Below, piece by piece: positions 33,814 through 44,871 of a stretch of DNA of 64,000 nucleotides; the first letter of the stretch is position 1; the number at the start of each line of letters is the position of its first letter. Source of the DNA: Immersiella caudata. Taxonomy: Eukaryota > Ascomycota > Sordariomycetes > Sordariales > Lasiosphaeriaceae. Below the pieces are notes generated by a model. It saw nothing but the letters and a program-made list of their open reading frames with translations, had not been told where the DNA came from and did not search any database. Location of the stretch: the NCBI GenBank assembly GCA_030512335.1, contig JAULSU010000001.1, forward strand, positions 7,316,001 through 7,380,000. The letters are read 5' to 3'. The translations under genes and the position numbers were made by a program.

Positions 33814-35239
33814 TCATAAGCCAGTGGCACCAGGTTCCCCAATATTCCCATTCCCATTCCCCTTCCCATTCCCACTGCTCTTTCCCCGGCCATTCAGTTC
33901 GCTCAGCTCCACATCGCGGCCAACCTTTTCGGTCGGTGGTATCTCTGGAAGCCTGAACCTCACTCGCAGCTCCTGTATCAGGGGTCCCATCTCGTAGAAG
34001 CTCTCGTTGTTTTCGAAAGTTTCGCAGGGCGACCTGTTGAACGGTAATAGCCAGTCAACAACGTTGTTCCCCATCACGGACTTCCAGTTGCGGTAAACAC
34101 CTATGTCAAACGGATTTTCTCCCTTCTCGGTCCTGACAACGGCAAATGTACGCTGTGCCAAGAGATCCCTTGTGGACACAGGCTCGCTGGTAGCCGTGGG
34201 GTCGGATGGCTGCGGAGATGTGGGCGATGGTTGCGGCTTCGGAAGCGGATATGTGATGACGCCGTAGTTAGGCCCTGGCGGTGTGCCTCGTGGCACCCGT
34301 ATAGCAAGCTGATGGACCAATGTCTTCGCCTTGAGGTAATCCACGTTGGTAAGGTTGACGCAAATATACCGCACAGACGTGGCTGTCATTGCGAAGGTGA
34401 AGACGCCAAAGAAGCCCCCGATCGCGAGCAGGGCGATGACGAACCCATCAACGGCGGCTTCCTCTTGGAGCGCTTCTTGAAGGCTCATACCGGCCGCAAC
34501 AAGAACAATGATGCAGTAGATGGCGGTGTAGAACGTAAACTGCACAAAGAATTTGAAGGCTAGGCGATGTGTCAGAATGATCTATCACTTTTGACCTGTA
34601 GGAGAAAGACTCACACGTTTCGCCAACGATCCCACCGACCCAGGGGCAATAGTGGTCCATTTTCTTGACACACCGATCAATCTCGCTACAGTGCGAGACT
34701 CTGTCTTGCTTCCAGTTGCTGCAGCTACTACACCATCGAGGCCGACCATCGGTATAGCATATGAAGACATCTTTGCTATAAAACCGCTCGAGCCCCGGGC
34801 TATCCACGTTGGGATCAGGCCAGTAGCCCTCGTATCGGTTGGCCTCCAGGTCGTCTCCGCCGCGGTTGCAACATCCATTTTTCTTCCGTCGTTCCCTTTC
34901 CCTGTCCTTCTGCTCGACCGCCAAGCGCCCCAGAGGCACAACACCTGGATCGAATTGTATTACGAGGAAGACGCGGAAATACGTCAGCAACATTAAAAAC
35001 ATAAAGGCGAAGTAGACAGCGAGAAATGCGGTCGCAACGTGGGATTTCTTCCGGTTCTCGATGTAGAAGTCAACTGCATGTGCCCCGTCAGCCAGTCTGC
35101 CCGTGTCGCAACGGCGCACAAGTTACACACCGCATATGCGTTTGACGAAGACGTGGGTTGAGAACCCAACACAACCGGCCAGAAACAGAGGTATGAGTCG
35201 CGTCACCCATCGCGTCTCTGGCCTACGAGCCCCGACCAT
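33814..35239 (-). CDS. pfa5: DHHC palmitoyltransferase Pfa5
   Basis: This membrane enzyme attaches palmitate to protein cysteines. I predict exons 35131-35239, 34615-35073 and 33814-34559, giving 437 residues. Four hydrophobic segments fit the family topology: about 15-33, 48-75, 198-216 and 232-255. The cytosolic cysteine-rich domain (about 151-186) reads WCSSCSNWKQDRVSHC, then MDHYCPWVGG, so the catalytic motif is DHYC at 176-179 instead of DHHC, a variant found in Pfa5-type enzymes. The join between exons 2 and 3 restores ETSFKFFVQF, where the third membrane segment begins. The C-terminus is Pro/Ser-rich and ends in a Gly/Asn/Lys repeat encoded by hexanucleotide-type repeats (about 33840-33890). 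The start at 35239 (MVGARRPETRW) leads straight into the first membrane segment. Confidence 0.93.
33840..33890 (-). repeat. Hexanucleotide-type repeat coding the Pfa5 Gly/Asn tail
   Basis: Repeated CCCATT/CCCCTT units on the + strand encode the GKGNGNGNIG tail of Pfa5 on the minus strand. It is a slippage-prone coding repeat whose length probably varies between strains. Confidence 0.7.
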
Positions 35240-38200
35240 CGCGACTTATCCGAGCATCTGTTGGTGTCCGTCCGGCGAACTGGTCACGTAACGAGAGGAC
35301 GGCGCAAATGAAGGCGCGCAGGCAACTTGGAGCTCAAAGACAGCAGAACATGAAGCCCCGTGTCTCGCTAACCGACAGAATTGGGCCTGGCGACGCCCAA
35401 CAGCGATCGGGATGGGTTGGAATGAAGTCGCATCAAGGTTGTGCTCTCGGCAGGTTCGTGCGGGAATGACGTTGCTGACAATGGCGGCTGAGAGCTGCAC
35501 GAACAAGACTGCATCCCTGTACCAAGGGCCCGTGCGCGTACCTAGTTCCAACGGTTTTACAATACCGTTTTGGATTTACATCCGAACTTCCATCACACTC
35601 ATGGAGTCCTCCCCTATCCTGAGCGTACCTGTGTTCAGGTCTGGCAGCCAACCCCACAGCACACAACGACAGGTGGCCTCTCAGCTCATTTCTCTCATGC
35701 GGGCACATGCCAGCGGCGGCGCCCCGCCTGCGGGTCCCCTTCGCTGACGCGACAACATGTCCCCACATCTTCGCTGCTGTTGAGCCTTCGAGGCATCGTG
35801 AATCAGATTTCGCCGAGTTGCACAACCAGAGAAAGGTGCAACCGTCTCTCAGCAGCACTATTCACTTGAAAATGGGCTTTACGCGCCATCCTGGGACGGA
35901 ATTCCAACAACGAGTCTACCCAGCGGCGCAGAGACCGATGGGTTTCGGCTTATGCCTCGCATCGCCACCCAACGGTATCCCAAGGTGGAAGTCGGATGTT
36001 TTATTCACCATAGGGTGCGGTACTTCCGGGCGAGTTGGTGTGTGGAAATCTGATCAACGGGATGGGCAAATTTTATCGAGACACCACGAGACCGATCTTT
36101 AGACCACCGAAGGCTACCTGCTCCAGGCTTGATTGGTCGAACTCATTGGAGGTGAATTCCCAAGGCTTTACAGAGGAGAGCCGATGGCGGGTCTGCTTCA
36201 TGGTACCCTTGGCTATCCATCTACATGAACTTCCTCCACGAATATGACTGTCTTCGGTCTTCTACTGGGACCACGTCACGCTGTCAAGCCTCCCGGCAAG
36301 GAATAGGTGGCTCTTCCCTGGAATTTCCCCGTGGCGTCTTTTGGTTTCATGCTTGAAGCCTGGTCGGCTCCGGACGGAGACCTCTCTGATGTCGTCCAGT
36401 GGGTTACGTAGGGCCTCGCCATGGCCTGAGCTCCGAAAATTATCACCCTTCCGAGAGGTTCTGCCAAGCCATTAATCCCCTCGAGCCTTCTCGGAACCGA
36501 ACCACGAGGTATATGAACAATCTTCAGCCGCTCCATTCTGCACAGAGCCAATAAAACCAAGTCCGCTGAATACCCAACCGGCCGTGACCGAGACTATTCT
36601 AGGCATCTTGCCTGCGGGCCTTCTATCGCCAGTCACAAGAGGGTGTGATGGGCGGTTGGTTGGCCGACTGGTTTGGCCTTGGCTACTTGGTGAATTTCGC
36701 GTCCTTACAGAGCCTCATTTCGACCTGAAGAATGTATAAAGGAGAGGCTCTCGTCCCCACCTACAACCTACCAGCTACCCAACCCCTTTTTGACCGGGGC
36801 TCGCTCGACGGCGGCGGCGGCAACCCGACTCCGGAAACTCTCGAGACGGCATGCGTGTACAAGTGGTTATATCAATGTACGGCCCAAAACCCACGATTTC
36901 GTTTGCCACGTTTGCCCTGGCTCATGGCCTCAATGTTCGCGTCCCATCTGGTCAAATGCGTCTCCTAGACGCCCCACGAAAGGATCTCCGATCGCTGAGG
37001 ACAGCTAAAGAGTCTCATAGGAGTGTCTAACCAGAAGGATTTTTTGGTGGACATCCAGTTATCGCTTGCTTGGGCTCGAGCCCTGCTGTGTTGGCGTGCT
37101 CGCGCGAGCCGCCCTTCCACCACCAAAATGGCTGACTGGACAAGGGATATTCTCATGGCTGGAGGTGGCTCTTCAACTGCCAGACTTGAAACACTTTGCT
37201 AGGTCTCGCTCTTTCCAATCGTAAGTATGTTTGTTATCTCAAGCACCCCCTGGCTTGGCGCTGGTTGACAAGTTGTAGAGCCTCCAGTAGCGCACCGTCG
37301 ACTGGCTTGAGATCTACCTCAGCAACCATCCACTAATTGCTCAGTCAGAAAGCGCCTGGGCTTCGAGCGAATTGATGTGTGACATTGGCTCTCTAGCAGC
37401 GAGCTCGCAACGGATTGTGACTCGATTGCCCAACAAGAGACTACCTCAGGGTGGGGTCGAGACGGCTCACACTGGTACTGGTGAGGCTCGAAGCTGGAGG
37501 TAGCGCAACACAAGTGCCGAAATGACGACGACACCTGCACGCTGGCAAACCATGCGAATTCACCAAGCTCAAGGCGATGAACCAGTGATTCACCATATTT
37601 TGAGCCGCAGAAACCCGACGTCGCCAATACTCTTCTTTCTCTCTGGACGCAGAGCCGCATCGTGACTCACGTCTGCTGTGAGGGGCATGTTCGAGCCTGT
37701 GCGGTTCGTCGGTTTAGGCCTCCAGGCAGCGCGCAACCGTGGCTCCAACATTGCTGCCGCCAAGCGTCACCAGTCGCCCGCTGGCACTCCAGTGCAGTCT
37801 GAGCCATCAAAAATGGGAGCCTCGCTAGAAGCCCATCGGTATCTATTGAGCTACTTCGGTCAAGGGCTCCACTCAGCAGGCTGTTATGGCAGTGCTTTGA
37901 GCAGAGACTAAACCGAGGCTACTTACGGGTAGATTTCGGGAATCGATGCCCCAAAACCCCGGGTTATGCATATGCGTCCTGGGCATTCGCATTTCAACCA
38001 TACCCGTTACCGGTTGCCGCCCGCCCCCCACCCGCACATGATCCAAGGCGTGGCCCAGTCAGTACATGGCATTTTGAGCCTCACGAGGTACTCCGGTACT
38101 TTCTGCCACCCTTTCCCCCGCCCTATCATTTGCCCGTTTTCCGACTAACATGCTCGTCCCAGGACCGAGGGCAAAGCGCCCCAAACAAAAACTGTCCGGC

Positions 38201-38950
38201 TCCTACGTCCCCGATTTCCGCCTCCAGCTTCTTCTGGAACTTGCCAAACCCACTTCGCCCGTCTCTCGGAGAGCAAGCGCTGCAAACTCAGACCTCGTCA
38301 TTGTAGCCTCCTTGTCGTCTCCACCACGGGCACCAAGCCCACTTCCCGTCGGTCGGTTGTGCTCCGCCCGTAGGGCTCTGACCGACATGTCCCAGGCAAC
38401 TTGCCGAGTGGACACACGTTCGCCAATGGGCATGGCACGTCAGTGTTGGACTGGCTCGAAATCACGCCGATACGCCGTATGGACTGTTATCATGAGTCTT
38501 CCGAGTCAAGAGTCAAGCTTCCACAGTGGCCAGCGATACGACGGATGATGCTTCGACGCGTCCAAGTGGACGAGTTCACCGGCACGCACTCATGCGCCCC
38601 CCCCTACTTGCCTTACTTCCGCAGCTCATGGCGGAGCAGTATAGCGATGTTTTTCAGTTGCCTCTGTTTGGAGGATGAACTGTTCGGTCAAGAAGAACTG
38701 CTACACTTCGGGCATGGTTTGGGTCTTCTACAACGAGGCGAGCAGATCGGGGAATTGGAGATTGTCGCCTTGCATTGCGAGCTTCCAGATATAAGAGTTT
38801 GCGATGCCTCTCTATCTATTGTCCCATTATTTCATTGTCCAGCATCACTTCGGGGTACCAATCCGGCCATCAGCCCAACACCGCTTCCCAAACCTCTACA
38901 ACTTCGTCTCTTTAAAGGTCTTTCAGGAGACCGCGCAATCTATCACCGAC
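35240..38950. other. 3.7 kb interval without a supported gene
   Basis: The left end is the PFA5 promoter; the right end is the upstream region of the small Cys-rich gene. Open frames of up to about 185 codons (38401-38958) lack domains and overlap others on both strands. A GTACCTAG element occurs at about 35538-35545. Confidence 0.5.
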
Positions 38951-39121
38951 ATGGGTAAAGAATCTCGCACCAAGTCAACTTGGCTGTGGTATTGTTGCCT
39001 TTGTGGTGATGGCCCATACGCCATCGGCGGCTCTCCCAGCTGTGCGAACCCGACATGCACATCTCATTATCGCTGCACCAGCTGCCCAATGGAAAAGGCA
39101 AAAGTCCCACGCCATCTTTAG
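38951..39121 (+). CDS. Small cysteine-rich fungal protein (zinc-ribbon-like)
   Basis: This 56-residue frame starts with an ATG in good context (GACATGGG) and encodes WYCCLCGDGPY, then CANPTCTSHYRCTSCPME. That Cys spacing, with CxxC pairs framing a C-x(4)-C-x(5)-C-x(2)-C block, resembles small uncharacterised proteins widespread in filamentous fungi that carry a W-x-C-x-x-C-G-x-G-P start and an H-x-C-x-x-C end. Paired cysteines suggest zinc binding; no signal peptide is present, so a secreted effector is unlikely. The frame is also open upstream to 38804, but the homologous part begins here. The function is unknown. A further 3' exon cannot be excluded. Confidence 0.6.
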   Translation: MGKESRTKSTWLWYCCLCGDGPYAIGGSPSCANPTCTSHYRCTSCPMEKAKVPRHL

Positions 39122-42100
39122 CTCGACAAGGTCGTATCAGCCTTCAGATGAGCCACGCCGCAACTAGCAAAGCCCTTCATAAACATTATGAGTTCCTGAA
39201 GGCCAACGATCAGATACAGATGCAGGAGGATGACCGATGGGACTGTGAAACGACACACACACTTAAATTCCTTTTGGCGACTCTTTCACTTGGGAGGATA
39301 CGGCGTTTCGGCAGTTCAACGAGAGCTGTTGCATAGACCGCATGACACTGACTTGAGGGAGCGACGGAGCGACGGAGCGAGAAACACCACGCCATTCTTT
39401 CTTTTGTGCATTGGTACCACAGAGTAGGGTGGCGCAAGCCAAGACGGGGTGTTGGAAAGAGTTACGATCTGTGCTTGTATGATGTGATAGAGTCTGCTTG
39501 TTTTGGAATTCGAGTCATTTTTTTTTGCTTCATTTTGGGCATACGTGCAGATGACGAGCGTTTGCAAGACCCAGAAGTGTTGTCTCTGGTCGAACCCCAA
39601 TCACATTGCTGGACTTGTGTCCGGAAGTTGGTCACTCCTGTCAGCAAGATGAAATTCACGGCAGAGAGTGCTTCGGAATTTGAAGTACGATTTCCCCCAT
39701 AGCCCTCGATTCCACACCGCCGGTTCCAGGTCAATGTGCTCCCCCGTGGAAGTTCCGCGATACCAAAGCTGGACACGTCATCCAGAGTACTTTGTTTCTA
39801 CCTAGTTGATTAGGTAGATCGCAGATGCCTGGCAATCAATGAAAGCTTGCCAATTCGCCTATAAATTGACAAAGTCGACGACGGGCCGCGACCAAGGCGG
39901 TTTTTGCCTTGATGTAAAACAAGAAAACACGAAACTTTCAACGTCGGGTGCTGGGAATTTGGCAAAGCGGAGACAACCCCGCTGAGATGCTGGATTGAGG
40001 TCAGGGACTGTGGCGGTGACGCGAGGGAAATTTGACTTGGAGCCAGGCACCTGGGGAGCGACCCTGGACAGCTGACAGGCTGGCAGGGGGGAACGCTTCC
40101 ACATTACTGCTTCAGCGTCTTCTGGAAAGCGCTAAAACATGCTGCCAGAGCCACCCTCCTAAACACAGCCCAGATAGCCTTTTGCGATGGGCCGCGTGCC
40201 GAATTACTCGCGTCGTATTTTCTGGGGAGAAAAGATTTGCCATTCGGCTGATTGGGCGATCAATTTCTCCGATTTCTTTGTCGTACTCACAACTTCCTTC
40301 AGACTCGAGAGATTGGCCTGCCAAGTTGTCTGAGATTGATGAGTCTCCAGCTTGTGCTGGCCGAGCCCTGCAATCCTCTTTTGCGCACGCCGCGAAAACG
40401 ACAGTGACGGGACAGCCGAGGCAGTTTACAATCAACAGGGAAAGGGCTGACAATTCAGCTCCCTGTGCGTACAGGCGTGGCCCCTCGGAACAAACATCAA
40501 AAGTCCGGAATCACTGCCATGCTAGCTGCCCCACCCTTCGGTGTGCAAACACCCAATGTCTTCCGACGGAGAACCATTCCGCTTCAGCAGACCGATGCTG
40601 ACCTCCGATTCACGGAGACCATGATGCAAAATCGGGCATCCAGAGCAAGACTGAAGGACAGTAGCGGAAGATTGAACTGTTGAGTCTTCGCCGCTCAGTA
40701 ACGCTCACCGTCCCAATCTGCGCCACACCGCTGCTGAAACAAGGTGAAGGACGTTGAGGCTTACACGCCGAGGCAGTGGAAATCATCCCTGTTCCCATCT
40801 CCACGACTTCTTGTGGTTAGACTCCAGGTAGCTTTGGCCCTGGGCAAGGCTACTTACCACGGCTGTGCTGTGTCGCAATTCCAGCCGCGACATGGACACA
40901 CCTGTGCTGAGGTCGGCTGGGTTTTCGGGCGCTCAGGTGAGGCTGTCCAGGCGATCATGGGTCCGATATTACCCCTTACCCAACAATCAGGCTGTCTCAA
41001 CAACAATCTATCGATCTCCTCAGGCCTTGCGTCACGGAGCAACCTAAATTCAGCTTCCGGATCGCGCAGCGCGCATTAGCCTGACCTCGCGGAGGACATT
41101 TCCGACAGCGGTGTGCCCTGAATCCAGGATTCGGGGGCCATGCAGACGCTGCATAGTCTAATCAACGACTCAAGCCGGCAAAATACGCCAACATTACGAA
41201 ATATTATCCCGACGGTAGGCTGTTGCTCCCCAAACTACAGCAGCGAGATCTGAAGAAATATGCCCTTCACTTCAGTCAGCGCCGCCGCTGCCGCAGACTA
41301 CGAATAGCCTCACGTTACAGCCAGCTCTTCGTAGCCCACCCTTGAAGCCAGTAGATAATAAAATAGCTCAACTTCGCGTACTTGCATAAGATACCTTGTA
41401 TGGTTACTAACATAGTCTCAAATCACTCAGCCTTGCGCTTGATGCAACGTGATCCTCTGTTCAAATGTGTGCCCGCCCCTACCTGATTCAGATCATGGGC
41501 GTTAACTATTACTTCTTGACCAGCCCCTTCCGTGGGCCTTACCTCCCCTCATCCAGCTTGATAGCTACCTCGTCCCGTCGATCCATCGAACCTGAGCCCA
41601 TCATACGCCCCCAAACCAATACAGCCCGTATTGATCCAAATCCGCGAACCAAGCAAGCTCGTCTTAGCGTAACGAAAATAGTTATGTGTACAGACGGAAC
41701 TCATAACGCCTGAAGCGTGCTGCTCCTTGAAAGCCGGAACCTAGTAGGCCATGCTTTACTTGCCCGCCGATGCCCACTTTGCATCCTCTCGCTAACGCAT
41801 TGCCTAGAGCAAGATAGGTGCAACGGATCCACAAGAAGGCCCCCATATCAGTTCAGCGAGAAGCCAAAAGCCATGATGGAATAGATAGTAAAATAACCAG
41901 TCCCGCCTTCTTAAAAGAAGCAGCGGCAACAATAACCAGGTGTGAAAAGCAAGATAAATAATAATAAAAAGTAGAGCATCCCAATCCCATCCCGAACCGG
42001 TCAATCCAGGTAAACCACATTCCCCCGGCAATACGCAACGCCAATCCCTCTCACACTCGCCGAGTCCCCGAACCTTTTCCCACTCGCGAAGGTGCAAACC

Positions 42101-42179
42101 ACATGAGCGACCGAATGCTCATATTTGGAAAATATTTGTTGAAAATGAAGAGAGTACAAGCCGGGTGTCCTTCCTGAGC
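39122..42179. other. 3 kb interval without a supported gene
   Basis: It contains a tandem octamer-type repeat (GAGCGACG) at about 39358-39382 and an inverted TACCTAG...TTAGGTA pair at about 39799-39815. The right end is the 3' flank of ASH1. A hydrophobic minus-strand frame (41804-42097) just beyond the ASH1 stop looks like chance translation of its 3' UTR. Confidence 0.5.
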
Positions 42180-44871
42180 TCAGTTAGGGAAGTCATACAC
42201 AGACTGCTGTACCACTCGGGCCCTGGAGCTCTTGACTTTGGCAGAAGCCGCGGCGGGACTTTTCTTCCGCTTACCCGTGACAACCGGTGATGTCGCCGAC
42301 TTGGGAGTAGAGCTTCCCTCAAGCACTTTCCGACTGGGTGTCCGTGTTCTTGCCGATTTGGCGGACGATGCCGGGGTTGCCGCCTTTGACTTGGGCGTGC
42401 CGGACGCGTTCGTCTTCGCCGTCTGCTTTGACGGGCCTGAAGCCGCGACAATAGTGAGACTGGAGCTTCTTGACGAGGAGGCGGTGCCGGTCTTTTTGAA
42501 GCTGATCTTAGTCTGCTTAAGGCCTCGGGACGCAACATAACCAGCCGCTGTTTTCTTAGACAGAGCCGTTTTCGCCTTGACCGAAGCGCTAGAGACGCTG
42601 CGCTTGATCGCCGTCGCTGCTCCTTTGGCAGCCCCCTTGGTTGCCGCCTTCAAGGCCGCGCCCCTGGCCTTACCCGTTGTCGTCGTTGTCTTTGCCTTGG
42701 CCTTAGCAGGCTTCGCCTTGACAGCACCCATGGCCGGCTTGATCTTGCGCTTTTTTGATGCGCCTTCGTTGTCGTCACGATCGCCTCCCAGAAGCTCCTT
42801 CAGCTTGCGCTTACCCGCCTTGACAGACCCTTTGACAGAGCCCTTCTTTCCCTTGCCCTTTCCATCCTCCTTTGAGGGTTTCGGCGGCTTGACCTCCTTG
42901 GGTTTGGGACCCAGCACTCCTCTGCAATTGGGGCTGCCGCAGAGGCACTTTTGTACGTTCTTAGCGGAGAAGGGATCAAAGTTGTAATCGTAGGTGAGCT
43001 CGTCGCCTGTCATGATAGGGCGGTCGCCGGCAAACAGGGCCATCCGTGGCTGTCCAGACACGATCCACTTGATCATGCGACAGTTTGGCGAACACGAATG
43101 GTTGACGAACCGCGCGATGCTGCCGGTGGTGGCGTCAATGATCATGTTCTGGTCAAAAGACATCAAGTAGTAGCACTACCATCGAGCGTTAGCCATGGCG
43201 ATCATTGCAAATTGGGCTCGGGGGCAACCCACCTCATTGTCCTTGTACACCTCGTTCATCCTGCGTTCGCACTCCTCCTCAGTTATAATCTCGCCAGTAT
43301 ACTCCATAATGATTTGGTTTGGCTCAAAGCAGCGGTTACTTCGAACGCCGTAGCCTCGATCAGCTGTCTTGTAGACCTCGACACCGACACGATACCGGCC
43401 GCCCCTCTTCGTCCTCTCCTGGAGGGTCTGGAATGCGCGGTTCTGGCAGTGTGCCTTGCCAACATTGCAGTTGGTCTCGTCGCATTCGTAGAGCATGATG
43501 CGGTTCTGGCAGTCCTCGGCACATCCGTCCTCAGGCTTACACACGCACTTGGAGGAGTCCCCGAAGTGGGGTGTCTTCTTCCAGTACGCAGCAGCATCGC
43601 CCACGAACCGGTCTATAAATCCAAGTTAGCATAGGCACCCAGAAAAGGGGGGGAAAGGAGGGCTCACTCTTGGTCATTGTACGGTAGGCGGCGGGCTTCG
43701 GCTGGCCTGGCGGGAGAGGGTTGCAGACATCATACGGCAGTTTGAAGTCACGGCCGTTGAGGAGCAGTCGCAGCCCGTTGTAGGTGGGGAAAGGCAGCGT
43801 CTTATTGGGCTCGCTAGGTGTCAGGAGCTCAGGGATGGAGGCGAGCTTCTTTTTTTCTTTTGCCGTCATGCCCTTCGCGATGTCGGTGGGCGCCTCCTGC
43901 CCAGCGTACAGCCCCTTTTCCAGGTACTTCTTCACGCGCCGCTTCTTCGCAGAGGGCGCCTCGGGCTCCGGTTTTTCCGCGTTGTCGTTATCTTGTGCAC
44001 CCGAAACCGCGTCAAATCTAGCCTTCTTCCGGGGTGGCGACGCGACAGGCTCCGGATGCTCGGGGTCCACGTCAACGTACTTGCCATTGCTCCATACCGT
44101 GTAGCGTACAGGACGCGTCTCGATGTGGGCAAACTCATTGGTGTCCTGCAGCCGTCTCAACTCGCGTGACATACGCGACAAGCTCTTCTCGAACGTCTTC
44201 TTACCCCGCTTGCCCAGTGCCGAAAGCTTGGTGGTGAGCGTCTCGGGCGGTGCGCCAGAGAGACGCGTGGCCCTGCGCGCGACCAGCGCAGCTGCAGAGC
44301 TCTCCTTTACTTTTTTGCTGCCCCCATCCTTTGCGACGCGATTGGCACTGGTAGGCACATCCGCAGACCCCGACGCGCCTTCTTGGTCGTCGTTGACGAG
44401 TGTGTCGCCCGATATGGTCCGTCGCCTCTTCTCGCCTACGGAGTCGCCCTTGGCGCGTCTTTTACCGTGTGCATCGGTGCCACTGAGTTTTGAGAGGTTG
44501 TACACGGGCAAGCTCGCTCGGGCGCGCCGGGCGCGTGTTGCCGAGGGGGGTGCACTGTCAAGAGGCTCTTCAGCGACCACGATTGCGAGGCCGACAGGCG
44601 TTTGCTGGCGGGACGCTTGCTGCTCGCTCTCGACATTCTCGAGCATGGTGATAGCGGCACCCAGGCGCGGCGCAGCAGTGATGGTGGTTTCGTGCTTGAG
44701 GGTGTCGGGCTCCGAGGCGAGCGACATGCTGTCGGATGAGACCGTCGTTGGGGGCGTTGAGCTGAAGGATGCAGGGTTCGACGAGGCATCCGTCGCGTCG
44801 GTTGTTGCGGCCGAGAAGCTCGCCTCGGAGGTGAGGGCGGCGAGGCCAGCCATTGTCACCTCAGTAGCCAT
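42180..44871 (-). CDS. ash1: ASH1-type histone H3K36 methyltransferase (AWS-SET-post-SET)
   Basis: I predict exons 43668-44871, 43233-43612 and 42180-43175, giving 859 residues. The first 400 residues are a low-complexity, basic N-terminal region. The AWS zinc domain (about 424-465) reads CVCKPEDGC, CQNRIMLYEC and CNVGKAHCQNRAFQ. The SET domain follows (about 468-597) with RYRVGVEVYKT, EYTGEIITEEEC, RFVNHSC (N553-C556) and ELTYDYNF, then post-SET cysteines CLCGSPNC (605-612). AWS plus SET without WW or SRI domains separates it from SET2 and fits ASH1, which methylates H3K36, mainly in poorly transcribed chromatin in Neurospora and Fusarium. The C-terminal 240 residues are Lys/Ala-rich and histone-H1-like, with one QTKISF motif. 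The start codon at 44871 (MATEVTM) follows C/T-rich leader DNA. No PHD, bromo or BAH domain is visible, unlike animal ASH1. Confidence 0.93.

Noticed and set aside
41804..42097. Hydrophobic minus-strand frame resembling a membrane protein
   Set aside because: It lies just past the ASH1 stop on the same strand, so it is most likely 3' UTR; the Leu/Phe-rich stretch comes from AT-rich repeats such as AATAATAATAA.
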